Shown: in pieces, positions 1-8,058 of the stretch
How the letters are laid out: the number at the start of each line of letters is the position of its first letter
Numbering within the stretch: the stretch's first letter is position 1
NCBI RefSeq assembly: GCF_008370345.1
Contig: NZ_VTUU01000010.1
Location: 41,720-105,719 of the forward strand
Reading direction: 5' to 3'
Source of the DNA: Marinobacter salinexigens
GTDB taxonomy: Bacteria > Pseudomonadota > Gammaproteobacteria > Pseudomonadales > Oleiphilaceae
DNA: 64,000 bases
The notes under the pieces: model-generated
What the model was told of the DNA's origin: nothing
Databases searched by the model: none
The model's input: the letters and a program-made list of their open reading frames with translations, nothing else
Translations under genes and position numbers: made by a program

Positions 1-1
1 G

Positions 2-1873
2 ACTCGAAGGCTGGCTCCGGAAGATCTGGCCGATGAAATACGGCGCAACAAGAAAGATTTTGTGGAAACCGCCACCGGGTTCATTGACCTGGTGAAAACC
101 ACCCTGTCTCCGGCGGAGGTCGTCTTTGAGGAGCTGGGCTATGGTGACAAGCACCGCTACCTGATCGACCTCTTCCATGCCTTCGAGCAATGGCGCAAGG
201 GGCAGGCCCGGATAAGCTATGCCGACATGCTGTATGAACCGGTCATGGCCATCCACCAAAACCCGCCACTGCAACGCCTGGTGGGCAACAAAATGGACCT
301 TATCCTGGTGGATGAGTACCAGGACACCAACGAGATCCAGCACCTGCTGCTGCGCTATGTAGCCGGAGATCGCGCGCGGGTGACCGTGGTCGGAGATCCG
401 GACCAGACCATTTACGAGTTCCGGGGTGCCCGGCCTGAGTTCATTCTCAAACGCTTCAGCGACGAGTTCGAAAGCCCGCTGGAGCAGACCCTGAGCTACA
501 CCTTCAGGTATGGGCATCAGGTCGCCCTGCTTGCCAACCACCTGATCTGCCACAACACCGGTCGCAAGGATGTGCTGTGCCATTCTCATCCCTCTACCCC
601 CGCCACGCAGGTCACCCTGCATCGCAATGAGAACGATAGCGAAGTCATTCTCGGGATTCTGGGCAACGCGACCAGCCAGGAATTAAGCAACACAGCCGTT
701 CTGTTCCGGGTCTGGAGCCAGAGTGTGCCCATCGAACTCAAGTTGCTTGCCCGGCATATCCCTTATCGCATTGACTCCGGGAAAGGTGCCCTGTTCAGCC
801 GGGAAGTGCAGTCAATCACAGCTCTGCTGATGATCGTGACCGGCCGCCTGGAAAACGTGCCGGATGACGACCGGCTGGACATTGCCCGCCAGATCCTGCG
901 TTTCCCCCATGTTGGCCTGAAAGAGCCGGAACTGGAGCAACTGGCACGCTTCCTGGCGGGGTTCAGCAAGTCCTGGCACGAACGAATCCTGTCCATGGAC
1001 TTCGACGCCATGGCGCCGATGGCTGCCCGCAAGCTAAGAAAGCTGGGAGATGTACTGGCCCAGCTTCGCGGCTACTCTGGCTCCGTTGCTGGCCTGATCA
1101 CGGTGTACGTGGAACACACTGATCTATACGAAGGGGTTCGCAGCCTTGCTCTGACTCATGAAAGCGCCGAAGAGCGGATTGATACCATTCAGGGCTTCCG
1201 TCAGTACCTGAAGAGCCTGAACATCAGCGCCAATGAAACACTCGACCACCTGAAAGCGCTGAAAAAACAGGCCGGTGAATCCCGGGAAGAAGGGGTGTTG
1301 TTGTCCACCATCCATCGCACCAAGGGACTGGAGTGGCCTCGGGTCATCATTCCGGGCCTGCAGGAAAAATACCTGCCCTACAGTCCGCGTCCCCAGAACG
1401 ACGCCCGGGCTTTTCTGGAAAGCGAACGACGGTTGCTCTACGTGGCAATGACCCGGGTAAAGAACGACCTGCACCTGATCAGCCGTCCCGCCTCCAGCCA
1501 GCCTCACCTTGATGGCGACCAGGGGCCGAGCCGGTTTGTGGGTGAGATCTGTTTTGACCTGTCCCGGGAGTTCGGACACTGGCTGGACACCCGTATGCGC
1601 GACCGCGACTCAAACATTGAGCTAACAACACCCCTGACGGCAATAAGCCAGCGCTACGGTCAGAGAGAGGGGGTGACTCTTGCGGGAGAGATACCTGAGA
1701 TCACCAATACGATGGAACCTGTTTGGCATCAACAACGTGTCAGCCATGTGATCTTCGGTTCAGGCTATGTGACCACAGAGGACGAAGCCTCGTTCGAGGT
1801 CAGGTTTGATAACGGCGATTCGCTCAATTTCAGCAAGAAAAGTGCGCATCTCTACTTCACGCCTTTGGCCTGA
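2..1873 (+). CDS. UvrD/Rep-family DNA helicase, 3' part (5' end outside window)
   Basis: This is an ATP-dependent superfamily 1 helicase that would unwind DNA during repair or recombination. The frame is open from base 2, so the gene starts before the window and the Walker A motif is not visible. Visible motifs are the DExQ-type Walker B (VDEYQDT, near 308-328), motif III (GDPDQTIYEFRG, near 390-425), the motif V region (STIHRTKGLEWP, near 1310-1345) and motif VI (LLYVAMTR, near 1430-1455). The last 50 residues look like the small Tudor-like C-terminal domain of UvrD/PcrA proteins (FGSGYVTTEDE...VRFDNGD). A GTG at 62 could start a shorter protein, but in-frame coding continues upstream, so it is probably internal. 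The exact subfamily is uncertain without the N-terminus. Confidence 0.9.
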   Translation, partial: TRRLAPEDLADEIRRNKKDFVETATGFIDLVKTTLSPAEVVFEELGYGDKHRYLIDLFHAFEQWRKGQARISYADMLYEPVMAIHQNPPLQRLVGNKMDLILVDEYQDTNEIQHLLLRYVAGDRARVTVVGDPDQTIYEFRGARPEFILKRFSDEFESPLEQTLSYTFRYGHQVALLANHLICHNTGRKDVLCHSHPSTPATQVTLHRNENDSEVILGILGNATSQELSNTAVLFRVWSQSVPIELKLLARHIPYRIDSGKGALFSREVQSITALLMIVTGRLENVPDDDRLDIARQILRFPHVGLKEPELEQLARFLAGFSKSWHERILSMDFDAMAPMAARKLRKLGDVLAQLRGYSGSVAGLITVYVEHTDLYEGVRSLALTHESAEERIDTIQGFRQYLKSLNISANETLDHLKALKKQAGESREEGVLLSTIHRTKGLEWPRVIIPGLQEKYLPYSPRPQNDARAFLESERRLLYVAMTRVKNDLHLISRPASSQPHLDGDQGPSRFVGEICFDLSREFGHWLDTRMRDRDSNIELTTPLTAISQRYGQREGVTLAGEIPEITNTMEPVWHQQRVSHVIFGSGYVTTEDEASFEVRFDNGDSLNFSKKSAHLYFTPLA

Positions 1874-1969
1874 CGGGACTAACTACCGTTAACAGATCCC
1901 GGCTTACATTGTACGCTGTAACGGTAAGTAACGATTTTTTGTCTTTTTTTGCATGTTAGCCTACATTCC

Positions 1970-1981
1970 GCGTATATACGC
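1970..1981. promoter_or_regulatory. perfect 12-bp palindrome upstream of OmpA-family gene
   Basis: GCGTATATACGC is a perfect dyad that ends 45 bp before the ATG of the OmpA-family gene and follows two T-rich runs (1934-1950). It lies in a 153-bp gap that should hold the promoter. It could be an operator or an mRNA hairpin. No protein can be assigned to it from the sequence. Confidence 0.25.
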
Positions 1982-2026
1982 AGGAACGAATCCATCCCCA
2001 AACGAGAACAGAACAGGAGGTTCCGC

Positions 2027-3232
2027 ATGAACATCATGCGTCCGCTCGCGATGGCTGCCATCGCCACGACACTGGCAACTCCGGCCCTGGCTGCCGAGCG
2101 TCAGGAAATCATCTACATCAACCCTTTCGCAGCCTACCAGTTGTTCGACGACGATAGGGACCTCAGCGAGTCCGGAACCTTCGGCGCGGGTGTGGAATAC
2201 CGCTTCAAACCGAACTGGGCCATCGAAGCCCTCTACTCCCGTGCAAATGCTGACCGCAAGTACGTGGCCGGTGAATCTGACTTTGAAGAAATCCGTGTTG
2301 ACGGTACTTACTACTTCGCAGGACCGGAAGAAAGCTGGAACCCATACGTTTCCCTGGGTGCCGGCAACGCCGACTTCGGTACCGATCCTGCCGGCCCCTA
2401 TACCGCAGGCACCAACCACGATGAGACCCGCGTCAACGTAGGTACGGGTATCCGCTACAACGTCAGCGACAGCATCTCCCTGCGCGGGGATCTCCGTGAA
2501 TTCCACGGTATCGATGAAAGCACCTTCGATACCCAGGTGTCGCTCGGCATCAGCCTGGCCTTCGCCCGCACAGTCGGTGAGTCTGCACCGGCCAAACCGG
2601 CGGACAGCGACAATGACGGTGTTGCCGACGGCCAGGACCAGTGCCCGGGCACTCCGGCTGGCACCACGGTAAACAGCCAGGGCTGTGAGCCGGACTCCGA
2701 CATGGACGGCGTTGCCGATTCCGCAGATGCCTGCCCGAACACACCAACTGGTGCGGACGTGGACAGCCGCGGCTGTGAGCTCGACAGCGACAACGATGGC
2801 GTGGTTAACAGTGCCGATCAGTGCCCGAATACCGCTGCCGGTGCAGACGTCGATGCCAACGGCTGTGAAGGTGTCACTGAAACCATCCAGACCTTCGAAA
2901 TCGAAGTTCAGTTCCCGACCAACAGCTCTGTTATTGGCGACGCTTACGACGACGAAATCCGCCGTGTAGCGGACTTCCTGAACGAAAATCCGGGAACCAG
3001 CGTCGAGATTGCCGGTCACTCTGACAGTGTTGGGAACGCTGACTACAACCAGGCCCTGTCACAGCGCCGTGCAGAAGCCGTTGCCTCCCGTCTGACCGAC
3101 GCCCTGGGGGTTGATGCAAGCCGCGTTAGCTCCATGGGTTACGGTGAAGACGAGCCGGTGGCATCCAACGATACCGCCGCAGGCCGAGCTGAAAACCGTC
3201 GCGTTGAGGCTCGCATCCAGATCATGCGTTGA
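2027..3232 (+). CDS. OmpA/OprF-family outer membrane protein with thrombospondin type 3 repeats
   Basis: This 401-residue outer membrane structural protein probably anchors the membrane to peptidoglycan. The ATG at 2027 is preceded by AGGAGG six bases upstream and opens a clear signal peptide (cleavage after PALA, about residue 22). Residues 23-180 form a beta-barrel of the OmpA/OprF type. Residues 185-275 hold three acidic calcium-binding repeats (DSDNDGVADG, DSDMDGVADS, DSDNDGVVNS) with cysteine pairs, as in OprF-like proteins. Residues 285-401 are the OmpA C-terminal domain with the peptidoglycan-binding pattern (EIAGHSDSVG, NRRVEARI). An upstream in-frame ATG at 1949 is less likely because it would bury the signal peptide. 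The gene stands alone and ends at a strong hairpin. Confidence 0.95.
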   Translation: MNIMRPLAMAAIATTLATPALAAERQEIIYINPFAAYQLFDDDRDLSESGTFGAGVEYRFKPNWAIEALYSRANADRKYVAGESDFEEIRVDGTYYFAGPEESWNPYVSLGAGNADFGTDPAGPYTAGTNHDETRVNVGTGIRYNVSDSISLRGDLREFHGIDESTFDTQVSLGISLAFARTVGESAPAKPADSDNDGVADGQDQCPGTPAGTTVNSQGCEPDSDMDGVADSADACPNTPTGADVDSRGCELDSDNDGVVNSADQCPNTAAGADVDANGCEGVTETIQTFEIEVQFPTNSSVIGDAYDDEIRRVADFLNENPGTSVEIAGHSDSVGNADYNQALSQRRAEAVASRLTDALGVDASRVSSMGYGEDEPVASNDTAAGRAENRRVEARIQIMR

Positions 3233-3259
3233 TTCGTAACAACGTATATCTGATGCAGT

Positions 3260-3285
3260 AAAAGGCGCCTACGGGCGCCTTTTTT
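3260..3285 (+). terminator. intrinsic terminator after the OmpA-family gene
   Basis: A 10-bp stem, AAAAGGCGCC paired with GGCGCCTTTT around a TACG loop, runs straight into a T tract, 28 bp after the stop codon. Confidence 0.9.
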
Positions 3286-3302
3286 ATAACAACGGGCACG
3301 CC

Positions 3303-3806
3303 ATGATCAGACCACTGTTGCTGACCACCATGCTATTACTGATACCCGGCATTACCTGGAGCAGTGAAGTGTTTCGCTGCCAGGGACCGGATGGCGTAAT
3401 ATTTTCTGATCAGCCCTGCGGCAAAGACGCCACCCGGGTTAACGTCATCGACAACCGAATTGGCGGCAGGCTGAACCAGAATCTTCCCGAACCGGAACCC
3501 GAGCCTGAAACCAGCGACGTCCCGGATGACGTCCCGGATGAAGAGAAACAGGCTACAGTTCAGGATTCCGGCACTTGCCGGTTCATCAACTCGACAGATC
3601 TTCGCCGCTACATCGTCCGGGAACAGGTGGTTCGGGGCATGACCCGGGACAACGTCCGCCGGGCCTTCGGCAATCCACCGGAAACCTACACTGCCCCCCA
3701 GGAAGTCTGGATCTACCAGACCCGATACTACGGTGCTCTTTACGAACTGACGTACGTCTATTTCAGGGATGGCTGCGTGGAACGGGTGGAGTATCGTAAA
3801 CCCTGA
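3303..3806 (+). CDS. DUF4124 protein with BamE/SmpA-like C-terminal region
   Basis: This 167-residue exported protein has no known function. A signal peptide of about 20 residues (ends GITWS) is followed by a DUF4124 motif (FRCQGPDGVIFSDQPCG) with two cysteines. An acidic Pro/Glu linker with repeated EPEPEPE and DVPDD follows. The last 75 residues follow the SmpA/OmlA (BamE) pattern: VVRGMTRDNVRRAFGNPPE, then an aromatic WIYQTRYYG segment and an FRDGCVERVEY ending. That C-terminal match is my reading of the pattern, not a search result. The 3' end overlaps the convergent methyltransferase gene by 44 bp, so the two transcripts are partly antisense. Confidence 0.8.
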   Translation: MIRPLLLTTMLLLIPGITWSSEVFRCQGPDGVIFSDQPCGKDATRVNVIDNRIGGRLNQNLPEPEPEPETSDVPDDVPDEEKQATVQDSGTCRFINSTDLRRYIVREQVVRGMTRDNVRRAFGNPPETYTAPQEVWIYQTRYYGALYELTYVYFRDGCVERVEYRKP

Positions 3807-5043
3807 TTGCATCAATCAGCAGGTTTCTCGGGGTCAGTGTCCTCGAACAGAACTCACCGACGCGAACCTGATACCCCTGCTCTTCCAGATAAAGCACGTA
3901 ATCAAACAGCATCCACAACTCTAGTGGGCGGCGAAACAGATGTCGCAGGAGTTCGTACCGGCGCACAGACTTCATACGCCGCTCGCCATAATCCAGCCAG
4001 TGCTGAAAGTCCGTGTCTTCCGGAAGCACCAGCTCTCGCTCACATGCAGCCCAGCGGCAGAATGCTCCAAACCCCTCATGCAAGAGCCGGGTCGGGCTGG
4101 AAGGTACCGGAAGGTATTCATCGACACCCCTGAGATGGCGCTGAAGTCCATCAAACCCCAGGCGCCACAAAGTCATCCGCTTTGTCTGCTCCCGTACCCG
4201 GGTCGGCGCGGTGACGGTTTCCCGGACTGCCAGCCGAAGATCCGACGCGGTCACCGACAACTCAGGTCGGTGACCGCGACCGCTTTGAGACATTGGCTGA
4301 TAGCGGCCCTTTGTTGTCAGGTGATAACAACAGGGGGACAGACTGATTCGGGACAACCCGGCTTGCGCGCCGCGCCTGAGTAATTGCCGGTGCAGGTCTC
4401 CGCAGGCGTGGAGAGCCACCCCGTGACGACTCTCATCCAGTGCCAACCCATCGTCCATGACATCCTGACAATGTACTGTCACCGGATCACCGAACCGCTC
4501 TGCCAGCCGATTGCCTTCCCGCACCAGTTCCGGATTCCACTCAAGCCCCTGCACATCAGCAGGACACCGGGCAGCCAGGGTCCGCGAAAGGTGACCTTTG
4601 CCACAGCACCAATCCAGAACCGGCTTGTCCAGCGGGCTGATCGCCGCGGTAAACGCACCGGCCTGGAGGCGTTTTCGCCCCGGCATATCGGTAGCACGAA
4701 CCTCCGGCAGCGTCGCACCGGCCACCTCGTCATCAGCGGGAGCAAGCTCTTCCAGAGAGACCAGCTGAGGGTAGGCCGCCAATGCTGGCAAAGCCTCCGC
4801 CACCAGAGCAACCAGTGTTACCGCATCCTCTTCCAGATCAGAGCACTGTTCGTCGGACAACCCGGCCATGAGTTCCGCCAGCTCTGGCCATACCCGGGTC
4901 CACGCTGGTTCCGGATCCATGAACGGTGCCGGCAGCCAGAGATCGCGAAGCTCGAAAAGCCAGTCATTGAGCTGCTGCCAACGGCTATTCACTGAAACGC
5001 CCCGGCCGGAAAGCGTCGAGACAGACCGAAGGCGTTTCACCAT
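3763..5043 (-). CDS. SAM-dependent methyltransferase (Methyltransf_32-like)
   Basis: This is a class I methyltransferase of about 426 residues with an unknown substrate. The SAM-binding glycine loop is DWCCGKGHLSRTL (about residues 143-155), followed by an acidic end of strand 2 (GLEWNPE). Two motifs typical of the GSTCD/METTL25-type group follow: LHACGDLH and SPCCYH. The C-terminal 150 residues are helical and family-specific. Two starts are possible. The ATG at 5043 has AGGTGA close upstream and overlaps the DadA-like gene by 59 bp. A GTG at 4992 would give an 8-base overlap and begins just before the WQQLNDWLFELRDLW segment. The gene is translationally linked to the dehydrogenase upstream. 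Confidence 0.82.
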   Translation of the reverse strand: MVKRLRSVSTLSGRGVSVNSRWQQLNDWLFELRDLWLPAPFMDPEPAWTRVWPELAELMAGLSDEQCSDLEEDAVTLVALVAEALPALAAYPQLVSLEELAPADDEVAGATLPEVRATDMPGRKRLQAGAFTAAISPLDKPVLDWCCGKGHLSRTLAARCPADVQGLEWNPELVREGNRLAERFGDPVTVHCQDVMDDGLALDESRHGVALHACGDLHRQLLRRGAQAGLSRISLSPCCYHLTTKGRYQPMSQSGRGHRPELSVTASDLRLAVRETVTAPTRVREQTKRMTLWRLGFDGLQRHLRGVDEYLPVPSSPTRLLHEGFGAFCRWAACERELVLPEDTDFQHWLDYGERRMKSVRRYELLRHLFRRPLELWMLFDYVLYLEEQGYQVRVGEFCSRTLTPRNLLIDAIRVYDTPPVPRSHP

Positions 5044-6256
5044 CGATCACCTGGCCAATCACGCTGGCGCTGCCCGCGGACAAAGTCCAGCCGAAGGTGC
5101 CATGCCCGGTGTTGAGAAACAGGTTCTGCCGCGGCCCCCGGCCGATGATCGCAGGGCCATCCGGCGTCATTGGCCGGAATCCTGTCCACGCTTCGGCGGC
5201 TTCCATATCGGCACAACCGGGGAAACGGGACGCTACAGATCTGCGGATGGTGGCCAACCTTGCCTCGGGAATATTCCGGTTGAAGTCCGCCAGCTCGACA
5301 AACCCTGTCGCCCGAATACGATCACCCAGGCGGGTGGAAACAACCTTGTAGTTGTCGTCATGAATCGTCGACGCAGGTGCACGGCTGGCATCTTTGAGAG
5401 GCGCTGTCAGGCTGTAGCCCTTCACGGGGTAGATTGGCAGTTTCAGGCCCAGCGGTGCCACCAGCGGATCAGACCAGCATCCGGCACTGACCACAAAGGC
5501 ATCGCCTTCAATTGTCTCCCGTTGGCCGTCTTCCCGTTCAATCACCACGGCGTTCACCCGGGTATCATCGGCCACCAGACGCTTCGCCCGCACATGGTAC
5601 CGGAACGTCACCCCGGCCTTTGCGCAGGATTCTGCCAGAGCCCCTGAAAACAGATGGCAGTCGCCAGTAGCGTCTGTGTCGTAACGGATCGCTCCACACA
5701 GAGGCCCATCACCCACCATTCCCGGCTCAAGCTCCCGAACCTGGTCCGGAGTCAGCAGGCTGGCAGAGACACCGAGTTCCGCCAGCATCTGCCTGATGGT
5801 GCGGTACCCGGTCATGGCTTCCGGGGTACTGGCCAGATGCAACACGCCCTTTTCCTGTCCGTCAAAAGACAGTGAGAGCTCATCCTGGAGAACACCAAAA
5901 CGTTCACGACTGTGGATCCCCAGTCGCACCATCGCTCGCCGGTTCAGACCAAAGAGCCCGGGGGACCAGGCATAGCGGAGCGTGGAGAACATGAAACGAA
6001 GGGTATCCAGCGACGGCGGCATGCGCATTTTCAGGGGGCCATCCTGCTTGACCAGCCACGGCAATGCCTTGAACACCATCGTGGGGTCTGCCCACGGGTA
6101 GACCACCCCGTAGGAACGCTGCGCCGCATTGCCCTTACTGGTTTCGTTACCGGCGATGCCATGGCGTTCCAGCACCGTAACCTCATGCCCGCGACGGTTG
6201 AGCTCCCAGGCGGTCGTCACACCTACAACCCCGCCACCCACGACTACAATGCGCAT
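4985..6256 (-). CDS. dadA: FAD-dependent D-amino acid dehydrogenase (DadA-like)
   Basis: This 423-residue flavoenzyme belongs to the DAO/DadA group. It would oxidatively deaminate D-amino acids at the inner membrane and pass electrons to the respiratory chain. The N-terminus has the Rossmann FAD motif VVGGGVVGVTTAWELNRRG, then an acidic strand end (VLERH). The C-terminus has the DadA signature TGFRPMTPDGPAIIGRG followed by LNTGHGTFGWTLSAGS. The length matches DadA (about 420-430 residues). A GGGAGG site lies a few bases before the ATG. No alanine racemase (dadX) is adjacent, so a role in alanine catabolism is likely but not fixed; a related amino acid oxidase is possible. Confidence 0.85.
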   Translation of the reverse strand: MRIVVVGGGVVGVTTAWELNRRGHEVTVLERHGIAGNETSKGNAAQRSYGVVYPWADPTMVFKALPWLVKQDGPLKMRMPPSLDTLRFMFSTLRYAWSPGLFGLNRRAMVRLGIHSRERFGVLQDELSLSFDGQEKGVLHLASTPEAMTGYRTIRQMLAELGVSASLLTPDQVRELEPGMVGDGPLCGAIRYDTDATGDCHLFSGALAESCAKAGVTFRYHVRAKRLVADDTRVNAVVIEREDGQRETIEGDAFVVSAGCWSDPLVAPLGLKLPIYPVKGYSLTAPLKDASRAPASTIHDDNYKVVSTRLGDRIRATGFVELADFNRNIPEARLATIRRSVASRFPGCADMEAAEAWTGFRPMTPDGPAIIGRGPRQNLFLNTGHGTFGWTLSAGSASVIGQVIDGETPSVCLDAFRPGRFSE

Positions 6257-6297
6257 GCCTGCCTCCCTGTTTCTGTCGAAAACCGTTTCCGATTGAT

Positions 6298-7128
6298 CTA
6301 TTTCACACCATTTCTGGCGAGCAATCGTCGATACTCATCCAACACCGCCTGATCTTCCTGCGGGTACTCCGGTGCCAACCGCTGTAACTGGTCCGCCAGG
6401 ATGGCAGCAACAATGGCACGAGCCTCGGGCTTACGGTCACCCGGCACCACAAACCAGGGCGCTGCATCAGTGTGGGTGTTAGCCAGAGCCTCCTCTGCAA
6501 ACAATTCATACTGCTGACGTTTATCCCAGCCATCAATATCGGATTTATCGAATTTCCAGCGTTTTCGAGGTTTGTCCAGACGTTTGAGCAAGCGCTGGCG
6601 ATGCTCGTCTTCCGACAGGTTCAGCCAGATTTTAACGACCGTTGTCCCCTCCTCCACCAGATGCCGCTCGAAGCTCCGGATGGAACGGTAACGGTTATCC
6701 CAGTTGTACTCACTCTCGTTCAACACCGGCCAGACCCGCTCGCCGATCACCGCCTCGTGATGGCTGCGGTTGAACGCGACCATTTCGCCAAACCCGGGCA
6801 ACAGCGGTACAACCCGCCAGAGAAAGTCATGGCGGGCTTCAGCCCCTTGGGGCCGCGAGAACGACCAGGCGTGAAACCCGGCCGGATCGGCGTAGGTAGC
6901 CAAAGTGCGGATCAGACTGTCCTTGCCACTGGTATCCGGACCATGGATAACCACCAGCAGGGATCGCCGGCGGTTGGCCCAGAGTCGTCTCTGGAATTCG
7001 CCGATCTGCTCCAGGCTTTCTTCCAGTTCAGGCAGGTCCGGAGCATCTGCCAGCGAGGTCTGGTAGTCCCGAAAGTGGCGTTTGTCCGGATCATAACGCC
7101 ATTGCTTTGCGAAATCGGAGAACTGCAT
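6298..7128 (-). CDS. ppk2: PPK2-family polyphosphate kinase
   Basis: This 276-residue protein should transfer phosphate between polyphosphate and nucleotides in the cytoplasm. Walker A is HGPDTSGKDSLIRTL (about residues 64-78), a variant of the usual GxDAAGKD. The Walker B region is FNRSHHEAV, where most family members have FNRSHYEDV, so two usually conserved positions differ. The lid segment is RKRWKFDKSDIDGWDK. The length fits short, single-domain PPK2 enzymes. The gene is divergent from tatD across 120 bp and lies near a Na/Pi cotransporter and a PhnD-like sensor, giving a phosphate-related setting. Preference for ADP or AMP cannot be told from the sequence. Confidence 0.88.
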   Translation of the reverse strand: MQFSDFAKQWRYDPDKRHFRDYQTSLADAPDLPELEESLEQIGEFQRRLWANRRRSLLVVIHGPDTSGKDSLIRTLATYADPAGFHAWSFSRPQGAEARHDFLWRVVPLLPGFGEMVAFNRSHHEAVIGERVWPVLNESEYNWDNRYRSIRSFERHLVEEGTTVVKIWLNLSEDEHRQRLLKRLDKPRKRWKFDKSDIDGWDKRQQYELFAEEALANTHTDAAPWFVVPGDRKPEARAIVAAILADQLQRLAPEYPQEDQAVLDEYRRLLARNGVK

Positions 7129-7187
7129 GAAGGAAACTCCCTATCATGGATGTTTGGGGCGACTGTGGCACAAAATGGTAAACTTGG

Positions 7188-7204
7188 CTGAGATACATTC
7201 TCAG
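7188..7204. repeat. 6-bp inverted repeat between ppk2 and tatD
   Basis: CTGAGA and TCTCAG flank a 5-nt spacer in the 120-bp divergent intergenic region, about 60 bp from the ppk2 start and 45 bp from the tatD start. It may be an operator, but no regulator is indicated. Confidence 0.25.
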
Positions 7205-7248
7205 AGTAGCAGCCTCACCATGGCTGTGATGGAGTTAAACGGTCGCCA

Positions 7249-8058
7249 ATGAGTAAGAAACGTCGCGAAATTCCCGTCTTCGATCACCCGATCATCGAGA
7301 CCCACTGCCACCTGGATTACCTCAAGGATCGGCCATTGGAGGAAACCCTTGAGTTAAGCCGGGGTGTCAACATCGAGAAAGTGATCACCATTGCTGTATC
7401 GCCGGATAATCTCGCCAGTGTTCGCGAGCTTACTCAGGCAGCGCCCTGGATTTATGGCACTCAGGGCATTCATCCACACGATGCCGAAAGCTATTCCGAT
7501 GAAGTCGATGAGGAAATCCGGGCTCACGCCAGCGATGACAAGATCGTGGCGATCGGCGAAATCGGTCTGGACTATTTTTACGACAATGCGGATCGGAACG
7601 TCCAGCGGCAGGTCTTCCGCCATCAGCTGCAAATCGCCTGCGACACGGATCGTCCGGTCGTTATCCACAGTCGGGACGCCGACGATGACACCATCGAGAT
7701 TCTCCGTGAATTCGAAAGTACGCTGTCCCGTCGCGGTGTCATTCACAGCTTTACCTCAGGCCCGGGACTGGCCAGGTACGCCCTGGACAATGGCTGGTGC
7801 CTTGGCTTCAATGGCATTACAACATTCAACAAAGCCGAAAATGTACGCGATATTGTCCGAATGACGCCAATCGAGCAGATTCTGCTGGAAACGGACTCGC
7901 CATTCCTGACACCGGTTCCCTATCGTGGTCGTGAAAACGCACCGTTCTACCTGCCTTTCGTTGCTGAAAAAATTGCGGAAGTGAAGTCTCTCGATCTCGA
8001 AGAGGTGTTGGAAAAAACCTACAACAACAGCATAAGGACGTTCTTTCCACAACGATGA
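7249..8058 (+). CDS. tatD: TatD-family metal-dependent hydrolase/DNase
   Basis: This 269-residue TIM-barrel metallohydrolase resembles TatD/YcfH enzymes, which act as nucleases on DNA. Metal-binding and active-site motifs appear in order: ETHCHLD (residues 18-24), GEIGLDYFY (about 103-111), VIHSRDAD (about 139-146), IHSFTSG (about 165-171) and LLETDSPFLTP (about 211-221). The length is normal for the family. Its stop codon overlaps the start of the Na/Pi cotransporter gene as ATGA, so the two are translationally coupled. Which TatD paralogue this is (TatD, YcfH or YjjV) cannot be decided here. Confidence 0.9.
   Translation: MSKKRREIPVFDHPIIETHCHLDYLKDRPLEETLELSRGVNIEKVITIAVSPDNLASVRELTQAAPWIYGTQGIHPHDAESYSDEVDEEIRAHASDDKIVAIGEIGLDYFYDNADRNVQRQVFRHQLQIACDTDRPVVIHSRDADDDTIEILREFESTLSRRGVIHSFTSGPGLARYALDNGWCLGFNGITTFNKAENVRDIVRMTPIEQILLETDSPFLTPVPYRGRENAPFYLPFVAEKIAEVKSLDLEEVLEKTYNNSIRTFFPQR

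Noticed and set aside
1961..3019. Long open frame (352 codons) antisense to the OmpA-family gene
   Set aside because: It mirrors the codon bias of the real gene, has no recognisable domain and no ribosome site.
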